DNA of 64,000 bases, from NCBI RefSeq assembly GCF_017921815.1, contig NZ_JAGEMM010000002.1, positions 372,001-436,000 of the forward strand. The letters are read 5' to 3'. Shown here in pieces: positions 37,550-44,501 of this stretch (positions are counted from its first letter, which is position 1; each line of letters opens with the position of its first letter). The notes below the pieces were generated by a model. The model saw only the letters and a list, made by a program, of their open reading frames with translations, had not been told where the DNA came from and did no database searches. Position numbers and translations under genes: made by a program. The DNA is from Microvirga antarctica (GTDB lineage: Bacteria; Pseudomonadota; Alphaproteobacteria; Rhizobiales; Beijerinckiaceae).

Positions 37550-38313
37550 TCTCCACCGAAATTTCAACCCGAGCCGTGAGCTTCACAAAACCGGATCTGT
37601 ATGCGGTCGCTGACGAAATTGCTCGATCCCTTGCGTTCACTAAGGGAGCCGGCGAGGCGCCGCTAATTGTGACGCCGCTGCTTTATCCTGGCGGTTCACG
37701 TGTGGTGCTGAGCCTGCGACAGCATCCCCGCGGCTTTTTTGTGAGTGACGCCGGCTATGGGGCTAGAGAGGCCGAGCTTCTCGGAGGCTCCCGTTTATTC
37801 GCCAGAATCGCTCGCGAGCAGGCCGTGATCAACGACATTCGTTTTGATAGCGATTTGATTTTTGATGTTGACGTGCCGCGGCAGGCTCTAGTGACGGCCG
37901 CTATGGTCGTCGCAAATGCGTCCAAGACTGCGGTCGAGCTTACGGCTTTTCGGCTAGCGGAGCGTCGAAACGAGACTCAACTTGAGGACCTGTTTGGACG
38001 TCTGGAATCGGCTTTTGGCGTTAAGAATGTTGTTCGCGACGCGGAAGTAAATGGAGCAGCCTCAACGTGGAAAGTTGATGCCCTCGTGCTTCACCCCGAG
38101 AGGCCCGCGATTCTTGAAATGGTCTCGGCGAACGCAAATTCGGTCAACGCGACGGTCACTAAATTCCTTGATATCAGCCGCAGTCATGACGCAGATCGGT
38201 TGATCCGGTTTTCCGTCTTAGCAAACAGGGACAAGACGCCGCACATTGGGGTTTTGAGCGCAACGTCTCGCCTCGTGACCGTCGAAGCTGCTCCAAAGGC
38301 AATCGCCGCATAG
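37546..38313 (+). CDS. DUF1828-like protein (255 aa), second gene of the coupled pair
   Basis: 255 residues starting at GTG 37546. The N-terminal part (VTPLLYPGGSRVVLSLRQ...GFFVSDAGYGAREAEL) resembles DUF1828, a domain of phage and mobile-element proteins. The C-terminal part (VDALVLHPERPAILEMVSAN) has a strand pattern that might be a nuclease-like core, but no full motif is visible. The pair lies between regulators and phage genes in the satellite, a typical slot for defence or toxin-antitoxin cargo. Activity unknown. Confidence 0.55.
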   Translation: MISTEISTRAVSFTKPDLYAVADEIARSLAFTKGAGEAPLIVTPLLYPGGSRVVLSLRQHPRGFFVSDAGYGAREAELLGGSRLFARIAREQAVINDIRFDSDLIFDVDVPRQALVTAAMVVANASKTAVELTAFRLAERRNETQLEDLFGRLESAFGVKNVVRDAEVNGAASTWKVDALVLHPERPAILEMVSANANSVNATVTKFLDISRSHDADRLIRFSVLANRDKTPHIGVLSATSRLVTVEAAPKAIAA

Positions 38314-38335
38314 GGAATACCGGCCTTGTCCTCGT

Positions 38336-38623
38336 TCAAGCAAAGGCCACCGCTGCGTTTTTGGAAGCGAGGGTGTTCGCGGTGTGAACGCCCCCGAAGG
38401 ACTCAAGTTCTCCGATGTTCGACTTGATGGTGCGCCCACGCCCACGGACGACCGCATTGGCGGACGCGGCGAGGACGCCAAACTGCCCACCCTTTGAGCC
38501 GGGGTTTCGCTGCTCAACAGCTAAACCGCCGAATGATGAAAGTTCGTGCCGGTTCGGAGCGATACGTTTTGCCGGATATGCGTCGGGTTCGCCATCCCTG
38601 TCGCCGGTAGGCGACGAAGACCG
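38336..38623 (-). pseudogene. Decayed tandem modules of an antirepressor-like gene
   Basis: In one minus-strand frame, open from 38623 down to the stop at 38336, three related modules follow one another: NRHELSSFGGL, KGGQFGVLAASAN and NIGELESFGGVHT. They resemble the segment NRQELENFGSL of the intact neighbour, but this frame lacks its N-terminal domain and differs in phase from it. Each module is followed at once by a DNA hairpin (38503-38527, 38457-38481, 38371-38393). It reads as a frameshifted, segmentally duplicated tail of the adjoining gene. Confidence 0.55.
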
Positions 38624-38924
38624 TTATGATGTCGGCGCGGACCTGTTTGGCGCGGTCAGCGCGGGAGAGCATGCAAATTGGGAGGGACTGTTCTTCATTC
38701 AAGAGGAACATGGCGACCTCGCGGTTCGCCCCCTTCCCGGCTTGGATCACTGCACGCTTGGTGTGCAATGATCCGAAGTTCTCAAGCTCCTGCCTATTCG
38801 TCTCGATGAGCCCTCGGATATTTGTGGGCCGAGCCATCCCAAGCGCCGCCGCCAGATCTGTATCGAGCACCCGAGGCTCGTTCTCGATCAGCCATAGGCT
38901 GTCGATCGTGATGATGGCCGGCAT
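38514..38924 (-). CDS. Phage antirepressor-like/DNA-binding protein (136 aa), C-terminus probably frameshifted
   Basis: 136 residues. The N-terminal part reads PRVLDTDLAAALGMARPTNIRGLIETNRQELENFG, then a variable stretch, then VAMFLLNEEQSLPICMLSRADRAKQVRADIITVFVAYRR. This is the layout of phage Rha/antirepressor-type proteins with an N-terminal helical DNA-binding domain. After YRRQG (about residue 110) the sequence loses the family look, and a second frame carries related modules, so a frameshift near 38,600 is likely. The codons after LENFG form an 11-bp hairpin with a 7-nt loop. No strong ribosome site. Confidence 0.6.
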   Translation of the reverse strand: MPAIITIDSLWLIENEPRVLDTDLAAALGMARPTNIRGLIETNRQELENFGSLHTKRAVIQAGKGANREVAMFLLNEEQSLPICMLSRADRAKQVRADIITVFVAYRRQGWRTRRISGKTYRSEPARTFIIRRFSC

Positions 38925-38997
38925 GGTTCACGCTGCGCGTGAGCCATGCGCATCCTCTGCCCCAGGCCCAACGGCAACTGATGGTCAGCTCGCTCCC

Positions 38998-39474
38998 TTA
39001 GGTTCTTTCGTAGTGCGAAATAACCTCCGGCTCCGAGACCTGTATTAATAGGGCAAACCGGAATGAATTTGAGACCTCAGGAGGTTTGCCCGCGGCGAGG
39101 GCAAACCTGGGCATTTGCCAGCCCTTGGGTTCCGGAAACTGTAGGCACTGCCACCAGTTTTCACCTCGCGGGTGAAAAGACGGCCGCTCGAACCGGGGTT
39201 TGCCGGCGAAGACGGTAAACCTCGAAGCCCTCGCCATCTCGTTGAGAAAGTGGGCAATGGCGGGCCGGCCACCTTTGGTTCCGGAGTTTGTCGGCCTCGC
39301 CATCAAACTCCCGAAACTCTCCAATTCGTTGACAAGGAAAGCGGTCCCAAGGCGGCCCGCTCCAGAGTGAATTATCGGCGCGGCCGATAAATCTCCGAAG
39401 CTCTCCAATTCTTTCCGGTTTTTGTTGATGAGCGTCCGGACATCGGCTCGGTGAGCAGAGACGAGGGTGTCGCG
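38998..39474 (-). pseudogene. Decayed antirepressor-like gene with tandem internal duplications
   Basis: One minus-strand frame is open from 39474 to the stop at 38998. It reads ADVRTLINKNRKELESFGDL, then GAGRLGTAFLVNE, then immediately LESFGSLMARP and GTKGGRPAIAHFLNE. So the segment FG-to-LNE, present once in intact relatives, occurs twice in tandem. The rest is unlike any protein and changes frame relative to recognisable fragments. No start codon with a ribosome site is present. Five hairpins lie within it and a sixth straddles its 5' end. Confidence 0.5.
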
Positions 39475-39624
39475 CTATACGACACCCCCAAAACTCGCGT
39501 GCTCGACACTGACCTGGCGGCGGCGGCGCTTGGAATGGCTCAGCCAGCCGATATCCGGCGCGTCATCATCGCGAATGAGGCAGAGCTGGCGTCACTCGGC
39601 ATTAATCGCGTCAAGCGCGATTAA
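39451..39624 (+). pseudogene. N-terminal fragment of an antirepressor-like gene (57 codons), opposite orientation
   Basis: From GTG 39451 the frame reads ...KTRVLDTDLAAAALGMAQPADIRRVIIANEAELASLG then stops a few codons on at TAA 39622. It matches the N-terminal domain of the 136-aa gene (RVLDTDLAAALGMARPTNIR) but is on the other strand. The stop codon lies in the 3' arm of a perfect 12-bp hairpin. Head to head with the pseudogene at 38998-39474, it suggests an inversion. Confidence 0.5.
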
Positions 39625-39980
39625 TGCCGCGTTTGATCCGCGAGTTGATCGAGCGGACCCCAGCTGAGACTTAAAGCGAAGGGGCTTGTCGCAAGGCATG
39701 GCAAACCTCCGGCACCGAGGGCAGCCAGCCGTCACAAAGGCAAGGACTCAGCGACCTCCAACTGGGGGAGACGAGGCCCGGCGGTACATCCGCGCCGGGC
39801 CCCGTCCGGCGGTCCTCACGGTGGACCAAGCTGAATTGGTTTCCCTCCCGCCTTGAAAGGCGGGAGGGAGCAGCATCGCGACCCTTGACCCTTGATATCA
39901 CGGCCCCTGCGCGGCGCAGGGAGGGTCGCGGTCTTGAGCGGGCGAGCTGCGGCGCCCCCACGAGTTGCCGCGCAGAATTA
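39625..39980. other. Intergenic region with several strong stem-loops
   Basis: No gene supported. Stem-loops: 39775-39801 (8-bp GGCCCGGC stem), 39843-39868 (12-bp CCCTCCCGCCTT stem), 39905-39921 (CCCTGCGC palindrome) enclosed by outer 9-bp arms CGCGACCCT/AGGGTCGCG (39877-39885 with 39922-39930). They lie just downstream of the capsid gene stop on the minus strand and probably act as terminators or 3' stabilisers. Confidence 0.55.
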
Positions 39981-41846
39981 TCAGGCGCCAGGGTTCAGGT
40001 AAGCGCTCCGGAACTCGACGACACCGCAACCGAAGGTGAGCAGCGCTCGGAACTCTTGGCCAAGCGTGGTCCATCCTTCCTTCATGGACAGTTGCGGACC
40101 CTCGTTGCCCTCAAGATACGCAACTTCGATGCACGGCAGCTCGGCAGGATCTGCAAACAGCCGCCAGGCATTCCCGGTAAATCGCGGCTCGACGTGCAGC
40201 GTCAGCCGACCGGCGAACGGATTGACGTGGTCCGATTGCGTGGCGGCTATCGTTGCAAGGATCTGCTCGGCCGCAGTTTCCAATGCCGGTCCGACGACCA
40301 AGTGCCGCGGCGACACGTTGATGAGCGACTTGCCGTCGATATCGGTTTGCTCGCGCATCGCCTGGCGGGCCTGCCCCAGGCTGTCAATCGAAAGCGGAGC
40401 ACCCGAGGGAGCCCTGTTGCGGTGATCGGCATGGAACAGGGGCTTGTTGTCCCAGAGGGTCGTTCCGTTGCCGCCGTTCGTGAGAAACAGGTCCGCAAGC
40501 AGGTCGGCTTCCGTCGCCGCCGCGCCCCTACCGAAGGCGCTGAGGGCGTCACCGAATGCCGACAGATCGTCATTCACGAGGGCGCGGCGGGTCAATGCGA
40601 AGATGCGCCCGTAGTCGTCGATCTTGTACCGGGGCCGGCTTTCCTCGACCCGGCTGCCGTGGCGGATTTCGCCCGACTCGTTGACTTTGAGAAGGCGCGG
40701 GGGCTCGGACAGGTTGATGCCCGTCACATCGCGAAAATCGACCCTCGTGCGTCGCCGTGCCAGAGCCTTCAAGGGGCTTTGAGCGACCTTGTACGAATCG
40801 GCCAGCACGCGATTGCCGGCAGTATTCAAGAGCGCCGGGAAATCGCTCGTCGAGTGCATTCCCCGGGCCATGATCCTCTCGGCAAGCTGGTCGCGGCCGA
40901 GCCAGGAAACGCGCTCGCCACGCGCTTGCAGCAGAGCGGACCCGAGTTCGAGAAGGCTACGGCCCGCATACTCGCGGGCGGGGCCCTCTGGGGCCGCGCC
41001 GCTCATCCGTGAGACCAACGCTCCCGTGATAGCCGTTTGCAACGTCTCGTCGGAATCCTGTCGACCAAACTCGACGCTGGTATGTACCGCAGAAATGCGG
41101 ATCTTGTCGGCGTCTGCAGCCAGCTTGTCGAAGGCGAGCTGCCGGAAGTCGGAAAGCGACGTGTTGTTGCGGATGGCAGACTGGATCACCTCGTCGTCGA
41201 GGCCAGCCTTGCGGCCGATGAACGTGATATCCGCCGTGCGCTGGCGTTCGGCCGCAGTCGTCGTTTCAGTTTCAAGCATCTGGCTTTTCCTTGGAAGTGT
41301 GTCGGCCGATCGCACGCCCGCGTGCGGATCGGCAGGAACGGAGACGAGCGAGACTTCGAGCAATTCCCAGGCATCGGCCCGGTAAACGTCGTCATCCTCA
41401 CCGGTCTCGGACAGGATCAGTTTGTTGATGCGATAGCCGACGGAGATGCCCGTCAGCTCTCCGCTCGACACCTGACGCTCGGCCGCGAGGCCCGCATCGC
41501 TGTCGGAAAACCGAATGGTGCCGACGAGAGCGCCGTTCGCGATCCGCGCATCGGTCACGACCCCGAGGACCGCATTCCGCTCAAACTGGTTGTGGTGGTC
41601 GAGAAGCCGCACCTTGCCCAGGCCGACGCGCTGCAGGTTGATGGCGTCGTCGCGGATCGCCAGCTCTTCCCAGCCGAACCAGCGCCGCACCCGATAGCCT
41701 GTCGCAAAGACGGCCTCAATTGTCCGGTCTTTCTCGTTGTAGGAGCGTGGCGTCAGACTTTGCGCCGCGACGTAGCGGCTTTCGATCTGGCCTGGAGTCC
41801 AGCCTTCGGGAGCGTGACGAACGTTTTCGAGAGCGGTGCTCGGCAT
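39981..41846 (-). CDS. Prohead protease-major capsid protein fusion
   Basis: 621 residues. Residues about 25-190 are an S78-type prohead protease: His in VRLLDHHNQF (84/85) and Ser135 in SSGELTGISVGY. Residues about 250-621 are the capsid part, with GRIFALTRRALVNDDLSAF, LFHADHRN, and NVSPRHLVVGP near the C-terminus. The protease would process the scaffold part of its own chain during shell assembly. ATG 41846 has GAGG 8 nt upstream; TTG 41867 is an alternative. It is the only recognisable virion gene in the element; no portal or terminase is nearby. Confidence 0.85.
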   Translation of the reverse strand: MPSTALENVRHAPEGWTPGQIESRYVAAQSLTPRSYNEKDRTIEAVFATGYRVRRWFGWEELAIRDDAINLQRVGLGKVRLLDHHNQFERNAVLGVVTDARIANGALVGTIRFSDSDAGLAAERQVSSGELTGISVGYRINKLILSETGEDDDVYRADAWELLEVSLVSVPADPHAGVRSADTLPRKSQMLETETTTAAERQRTADITFIGRKAGLDDEVIQSAIRNNTSLSDFRQLAFDKLAADADKIRISAVHTSVEFGRQDSDETLQTAITGALVSRMSGAAPEGPAREYAGRSLLELGSALLQARGERVSWLGRDQLAERIMARGMHSTSDFPALLNTAGNRVLADSYKVAQSPLKALARRRTRVDFRDVTGINLSEPPRLLKVNESGEIRHGSRVEESRPRYKIDDYGRIFALTRRALVNDDLSAFGDALSAFGRGAAATEADLLADLFLTNGGNGTTLWDNKPLFHADHRNRAPSGAPLSIDSLGQARQAMREQTDIDGKSLINVSPRHLVVGPALETAAEQILATIAATQSDHVNPFAGRLTLHVEPRFTGNAWRLFADPAELPCIEVAYLEGNEGPQLSMKEGWTTLGQEFRALLTFGCGVVEFRSAYLNPGA

Positions 41847-41856
41847 CGGCTTGGCC

Positions 41857-42348
41857 TCAGACTCCAAGGGCGTCTGTCAAGTCGAGGATTCGCGCTCGCT
41901 CACGGAGCTCCCGAAAACTCAAACTTGCATTGACGCAACCGAATGCGAGGGCGACCGCATCGCCAGAGGCCGGCGCGTGCTTGGAGAATGCGGACAGGAC
42001 ATCGGCAAGGGAGCCCGATAGGTGGCGACGACCTTCTGGTGCGTCCTGGACGAAGGCGATCCAAAAATCTGGTTCATCCTCCGAACGGGTCAGGAGTTCG
42101 AGAGCACCGGCATTGAAAACGAGCTTCGTCGCCTGTCGGAAGCTGATTCCAAGGCCACGTTCGATATCGAGCGCGAGTTTCAGGCAGAACGAATCTTCGA
42201 GATCGAACTTGGCCCACTTTCGACCGCCTAGATCCTTCACCGGCAGGAGAGCCGCATCCGACGTTGATTCGCGCGCTCGCCGGCAAAGGCTGTCCCACCA
42301 ACCGTATTCCCGTTCAACCAGAGCCAGCAGTTCAGTTGTGCCGATCAT
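41857..42348 (-). CDS. MerR-like/unknown regulator upstream of the capsid gene (163 aa)
   Basis: 163 residues beginning MIGTTELLALVEREYGWW. The stretch GRKWAKFDLEDSFCLKLALDIERGLGISFRQATKLVFN resembles the winged part of MerR-like phage proteins and is similar in pattern to the 174-aa protein at 43973 (KRIKYSEGQVWQLALALELAQCG). It lies 10 bp upstream of the capsid gene on the same strand and is preceded by a good promoter, so it may control late expression. Function is inference. Confidence 0.55.
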   Translation of the reverse strand: MIGTTELLALVEREYGWWDSLCRRARESTSDAALLPVKDLGGRKWAKFDLEDSFCLKLALDIERGLGISFRQATKLVFNAGALELLTRSEDEPDFWIAFVQDAPEGRRHLSGSLADVLSAFSKHAPASGDAVALAFGCVNASLSFRELRERARILDLTDALGV

Positions 42349-42379
42349 GTCGCAATCCAAAATTCGCTATGTGACGAAA

Positions 42380-42416
42380 TATATAGAACGCACCGTGAAC
42401 TTCGTCAAGCGACGAA
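42380..42416 (-). promoter_or_regulatory. Promoter with overlapping TTCGTC operator, late operon
   Basis: On the minus strand TTGACG (42408-42403) and TATATA (42385-42380) are 17 bp apart. An inverted repeat TTCGTC-N4-GACGAA (42401-42416) covers the -35, and a further GACGAA lies at 42373-42378. This would drive the regulator-capsid operon under repressor control. Confidence 0.55.
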
Positions 42417-42781
42417 TTTTCTGAGGCTGAATCAAATCAAAATGGGATTTGGCGGTGTCCGAATACGTTCAAAAACCGGGGGGAAGGTCCCCCGCTGGGG
42501 AGGGGCGCGCGGGAAGGACCCAGCCACCCGGGGGGGTGGGCGGCGACAGGGTGACAGCCTGCGAGCGGCCCCCAGGGCTGCGAGCGAGCAGGCTGGTGGT
42601 GATCCGGCCTGGCGTGAGGCTGGGCATATCTCGATGGGGATTGCGAATGATCAAATCGAAGAAACAGGCGTCTCGCTGGAACGCGTCGGCCGGGCTCTGG
42701 CGGCCCTTGAGGGCACGCCCGCCCGCCGCTCTCGTTGGCCCGTGTTCTTCAATGTGTTCTATCAAAGTGTTCTGGAGGAAC
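42417..42781. other. Region between late promoter and CCGGTTT repeats, no supported gene
   Basis: Overlapping frames on both strands are of low complexity and lack ribosome sites. A plus-strand frame ending at 42867 (MGIANDQIEETGVSLERVGRAL...) looks slightly protein-like but runs into the repeat cluster, and I do not call it. Confidence 0.4.
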
Positions 42782-42911
42782 TGGGCTTCCGGTTTAAACC
42801 GGCAATGGGCTTCCGGTTTAACCGGCAGTGGGCTTCCGGTTTGGACATAGTGCGAACCGGTAGTTGATTGCCGGTTTAACGCAACGTGAACCGGAAGCTG
42901 GTTGCCGGTTT
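42782..42911. repeat. Iteron-like cluster of CCGGTTT/AACCGG repeats
   Basis: Three direct copies of TGGGCTTCCGGTTT begin at 42782, 42806 and 42829 (spacing 24 and 23 bp). The first contains a perfect 14-bp palindrome CCGGTTTAAACCGG (42789-42802), the second CCGGTTTAACCGG (42813-42825). Two inverted AACCGG...CCGGTTT pairs follow (42855-42877, 42889-42911). This regular array ends 9 bp from an HTH gene and looks like a replication origin or operator array. Confidence 0.65.
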
Positions 42912-42919
42912 GGATTGCC

Positions 42920-43333
42920 TCAGCCGCGGACCGGCTGCCACAAGATCCAACCGTAACAATTCAGGTTGCCTTTGCCCTTTTTGCCACGGGCCAGGTGGCC
43001 AAACTCGACCAGCTTGCCAATCTCTTCACGGATGGTGCGCTCGCTCAGTCGAACCTCCGCTGACAGTGTTGCCTGTTGTGGCCACGCGAGCAGGCTCTTG
43101 CTGTTGACGTGCTGCGCAATCGCAAGGCCGACCATGACTGACGTGGGCGTGAGCCGCCCATCGAGGCGAATCTGGTCAATCCACCGCAGCTTCGCGACAA
43201 CGAACGAACTCGCCAGACGCTGAGAAGATGGGACGGGCGGGGCACTCGACAGCGCCGATCCGCTTGAGGGTTCGACTTCATTCCCGATGCGGTGGATACG
43301 TTCGGTGGCCGCTCGACGGAAAGCATGACTCAT
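42920..43333 (-). CDS. Helix-turn-helix protein, possible replication or control protein (137 aa)
   Basis: 137 residues. The C-terminal 90 residues form a winged helix: GRLTPTSVMVGLAIAQHVN, WPQQATLSAEVRLSERTIREEIGKLVEFGHLARGKKGKG. This type is found in phage and plasmid replication or regulatory proteins. ATG 43333 overlaps the stop of the DUF6074 gene (ATGA). The CCGGTTT array lies immediately downstream, making it the best candidate for the protein that binds it. Confidence 0.7.
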   Translation of the reverse strand: MSHAFRRAATERIHRIGNEVEPSSGSALSSAPPVPSSQRLASSFVVAKLRWIDQIRLDGRLTPTSVMVGLAIAQHVNSKSLLAWPQQATLSAEVRLSERTIREEIGKLVEFGHLARGKKGKGNLNCYGWILWQPVRG

Positions 43334-43581
43334 GCGGCGCCCCCGGGCGTGAGCACTTGCCGCCAAAGCTCCGAACGGATGGCAGCCTCATACGCCCGGC
43401 GTTCTCCGAGGATCGCCGTCTCTGAAACGCCCGCTTTTCGCAAGCGCGACTCGAGGCGGGAAAGCTGATTCTTGAGATGGCTCTCCGCGACAGAGGCGGT
43501 TGTCGAAGCCATGTAGCCCGCAGTTTTCTTGATGAGACTTCGCCGGCGCGTCGCCGGGAAGGGATAAATCGTGGCCGTCAT
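43330..43581 (-). CDS. DUF6074-family protein (83 aa)
   Basis: 83 residues beginning TATIYPFPATRRRSLIKKTAGYM, the pattern of the small DUF6074 proteins of rhizobial mobile elements, followed by a helical part rich in Arg/Glu (LKNQLSRLESRLRKAG). It sits between the excisionase-like and HTH genes in one minus-strand operon (3-nt gap, then 4-nt overlap). Function unknown. Confidence 0.65.
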   Translation of the reverse strand: MTATIYPFPATRRRSLIKKTAGYMASTTASVAESHLKNQLSRLESRLRKAGVSETAILGERRAYEAAIRSELWRQVLTPGGAA

Positions 43582-43584
43582 AGA

Positions 43585-43839
43585 TCAGGCCCCCGCAGCG
43601 TCGCGCGTGGCTGTTTCGCCTCCCGAAACAGCGCTCCGCTCGCGGCTCTCAATCCATGCCATCAGAGTGCTTTTCCGAGCGCAGATAACGGTGCCAAGCC
43701 GAAAGACGGGCAACTCGGCCTTGTCTGCGAGGTGGTAGATCTTGCGGCGCTTTCCGGGGTCATCAAACATGAACCGGGCAATTTCGTCTGCGCCTTCGAG
43801 AAGGTCACCCTTGATCGTGTCACGCTCAGATATCAGCAC
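43585..43839 (-). CDS. Excisionase/AlpA-like HTH protein (84 aa)
   Basis: 84 residues. The segment KIYHLADKAELPVFRLGTVICARKSTLMAWIESRE matches the small winged HTH of excisionases and AlpA-type activators. Start GTG 43839 has GGAGG 5 nt upstream; a TTG at 43851 is in frame. In phage satellites this gene triggers excision and is the first gene of the operon facing away from the integrase. It diverges from a MerR-like regulator. Confidence 0.72.
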   Translation of the reverse strand: MLISERDTIKGDLLEGADEIARFMFDDPGKRRKIYHLADKAELPVFRLGTVICARKSTLMAWIESRERSAVSGGETATRDAAGA

Positions 43840-43856
43840 GCGATCCTCCAAAGATT

Positions 43857-43917
43857 AAGTGTAAACTTACGCTATAACGTGTTAATTATGAAAAATTTTG
43901 AGGTCAAGTGTAAACTT
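43857..43917. promoter_or_regulatory. Divergent control region with two 12-bp operators
   Basis: The 12-mer AAGTGTAAACTT, itself near-palindromic, occurs exactly at 43857-43868 and 43906-43917, 49 bp apart, between the excisionase-like and MerR-like genes. It looks like the element's decision switch. Confidence 0.6.
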
Positions 43918-43972
43918 GCACTAGATATGGAATCGTATAGCTATAGGCGGCCGCGTTTAAGAAAGACTCGGA

Positions 43973-44497
43973 ATGTATGGATACGCAGAGTTGGAAACTG
44001 CCCTTGCCCACATGCATGGAGCCGGGCCCGAAGTTCAGCGCGGCGCTTTTCGCGGGCGCCTGAAACACCTCCAGCGCTTAGGTCTCCCCCTGGGAGATAA
44101 GCCTGGTAAGGGAAAACGGATCAAGTATTCAGAAGGACAAGTTTGGCAACTTGCCCTCGCCCTAGAACTCGCACAATGCGGGGTTGATCCCGTCACAATC
44201 GTTAAGATGATTCAACAGTGCTGGGACAAGATATTTCTTGATGCAATGAGAGAGGCCGCCCAATCGTCCAAGCGCTCCGCTGATAGGATCTTGATACTGA
44301 CGGTTGGCATGATGTCGGCATCGTGGGAGCCTGCGGACGAAAGCCTGGCAGGACTCCGAACCGCAGGTTGGCAAGTGGGATTGGGCCACGTTTCGTTTTC
44401 GCTAACAGGCGAGAAACGCAGAGCGCTCATGATCAACATCGGCGACACGCTCCGACAATTGAACGCACAATTGACTGCCCCCGCAACGAAGGAATGA
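43973..44497 (+). CDS. MerR-like regulator beside the integrase (174 aa)
   Basis: 174 residues. The N-terminal part YGYAELETALAHMHGAG...GRLKHLQRLGLPLGDKPGKGKRIKYSEGQVWQLALALELAQCGVDP resembles MerR-type winged-helix DNA binding with a longer linker. The C-terminal part is unrecognised. It reads toward the integrase 4 bp away, so the two are probably cotranscribed. It likely binds the AAGTGTAAACTT sites and keeps the element integrated; this is inference. Confidence 0.6.
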   Translation: MYGYAELETALAHMHGAGPEVQRGAFRGRLKHLQRLGLPLGDKPGKGKRIKYSEGQVWQLALALELAQCGVDPVTIVKMIQQCWDKIFLDAMREAAQSSKRSADRILILTVGMMSASWEPADESLAGLRTAGWQVGLGHVSFSLTGEKRRALMINIGDTLRQLNAQLTAPATKE

Positions 44498-44501
44498 GGC
44501 A

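Larger units (their letters stand above)
38371..39628. repeat. Array of about eleven DNA hairpins within antirepressor-like modules
   Basis: Hairpins at 38371-38393, 38457-38481, 38503-38527, 38744-38774, 39082-39108, 39158-39178, 39197-39221, 39283-39311, 39372-39390, 39465-39487 and 39598-39628. Stems are 6-12 bp; six loops are exactly 7 nt, two are 5, two are 13 and one is 3. The longest perfect one has a 12-bp stem (GGCATTAATCGC). The stem sequences differ from one another, so this is not one dispersed repeat. In seven cases the 5' arm starts at or next to the Gly codon of an FG or LG motif. Confidence 0.7.

Noticed and set aside
38336..39628. Integron-like attC cassette array
   Set aside because: The hairpins have short stems with 5-7-nt loops and no paired R/L boxes with extrahelical bases, and the nearby integrase is a phage-type enzyme. 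The idea of hairpin-directed recombination is kept only as a hypothesis.
42442..42867. 141-codon plus-strand frame before and through the CCGGTTT repeats
   Set aside because: No ribosome site, low-complexity start and a tail that merely translates the DNA repeats.
42782..42911. CRISPR array
   Set aside because: Repeats are only 14 bp with short and partly repeated spacers, palindromic cores and no cas genes; an iteron or operator array fits better.
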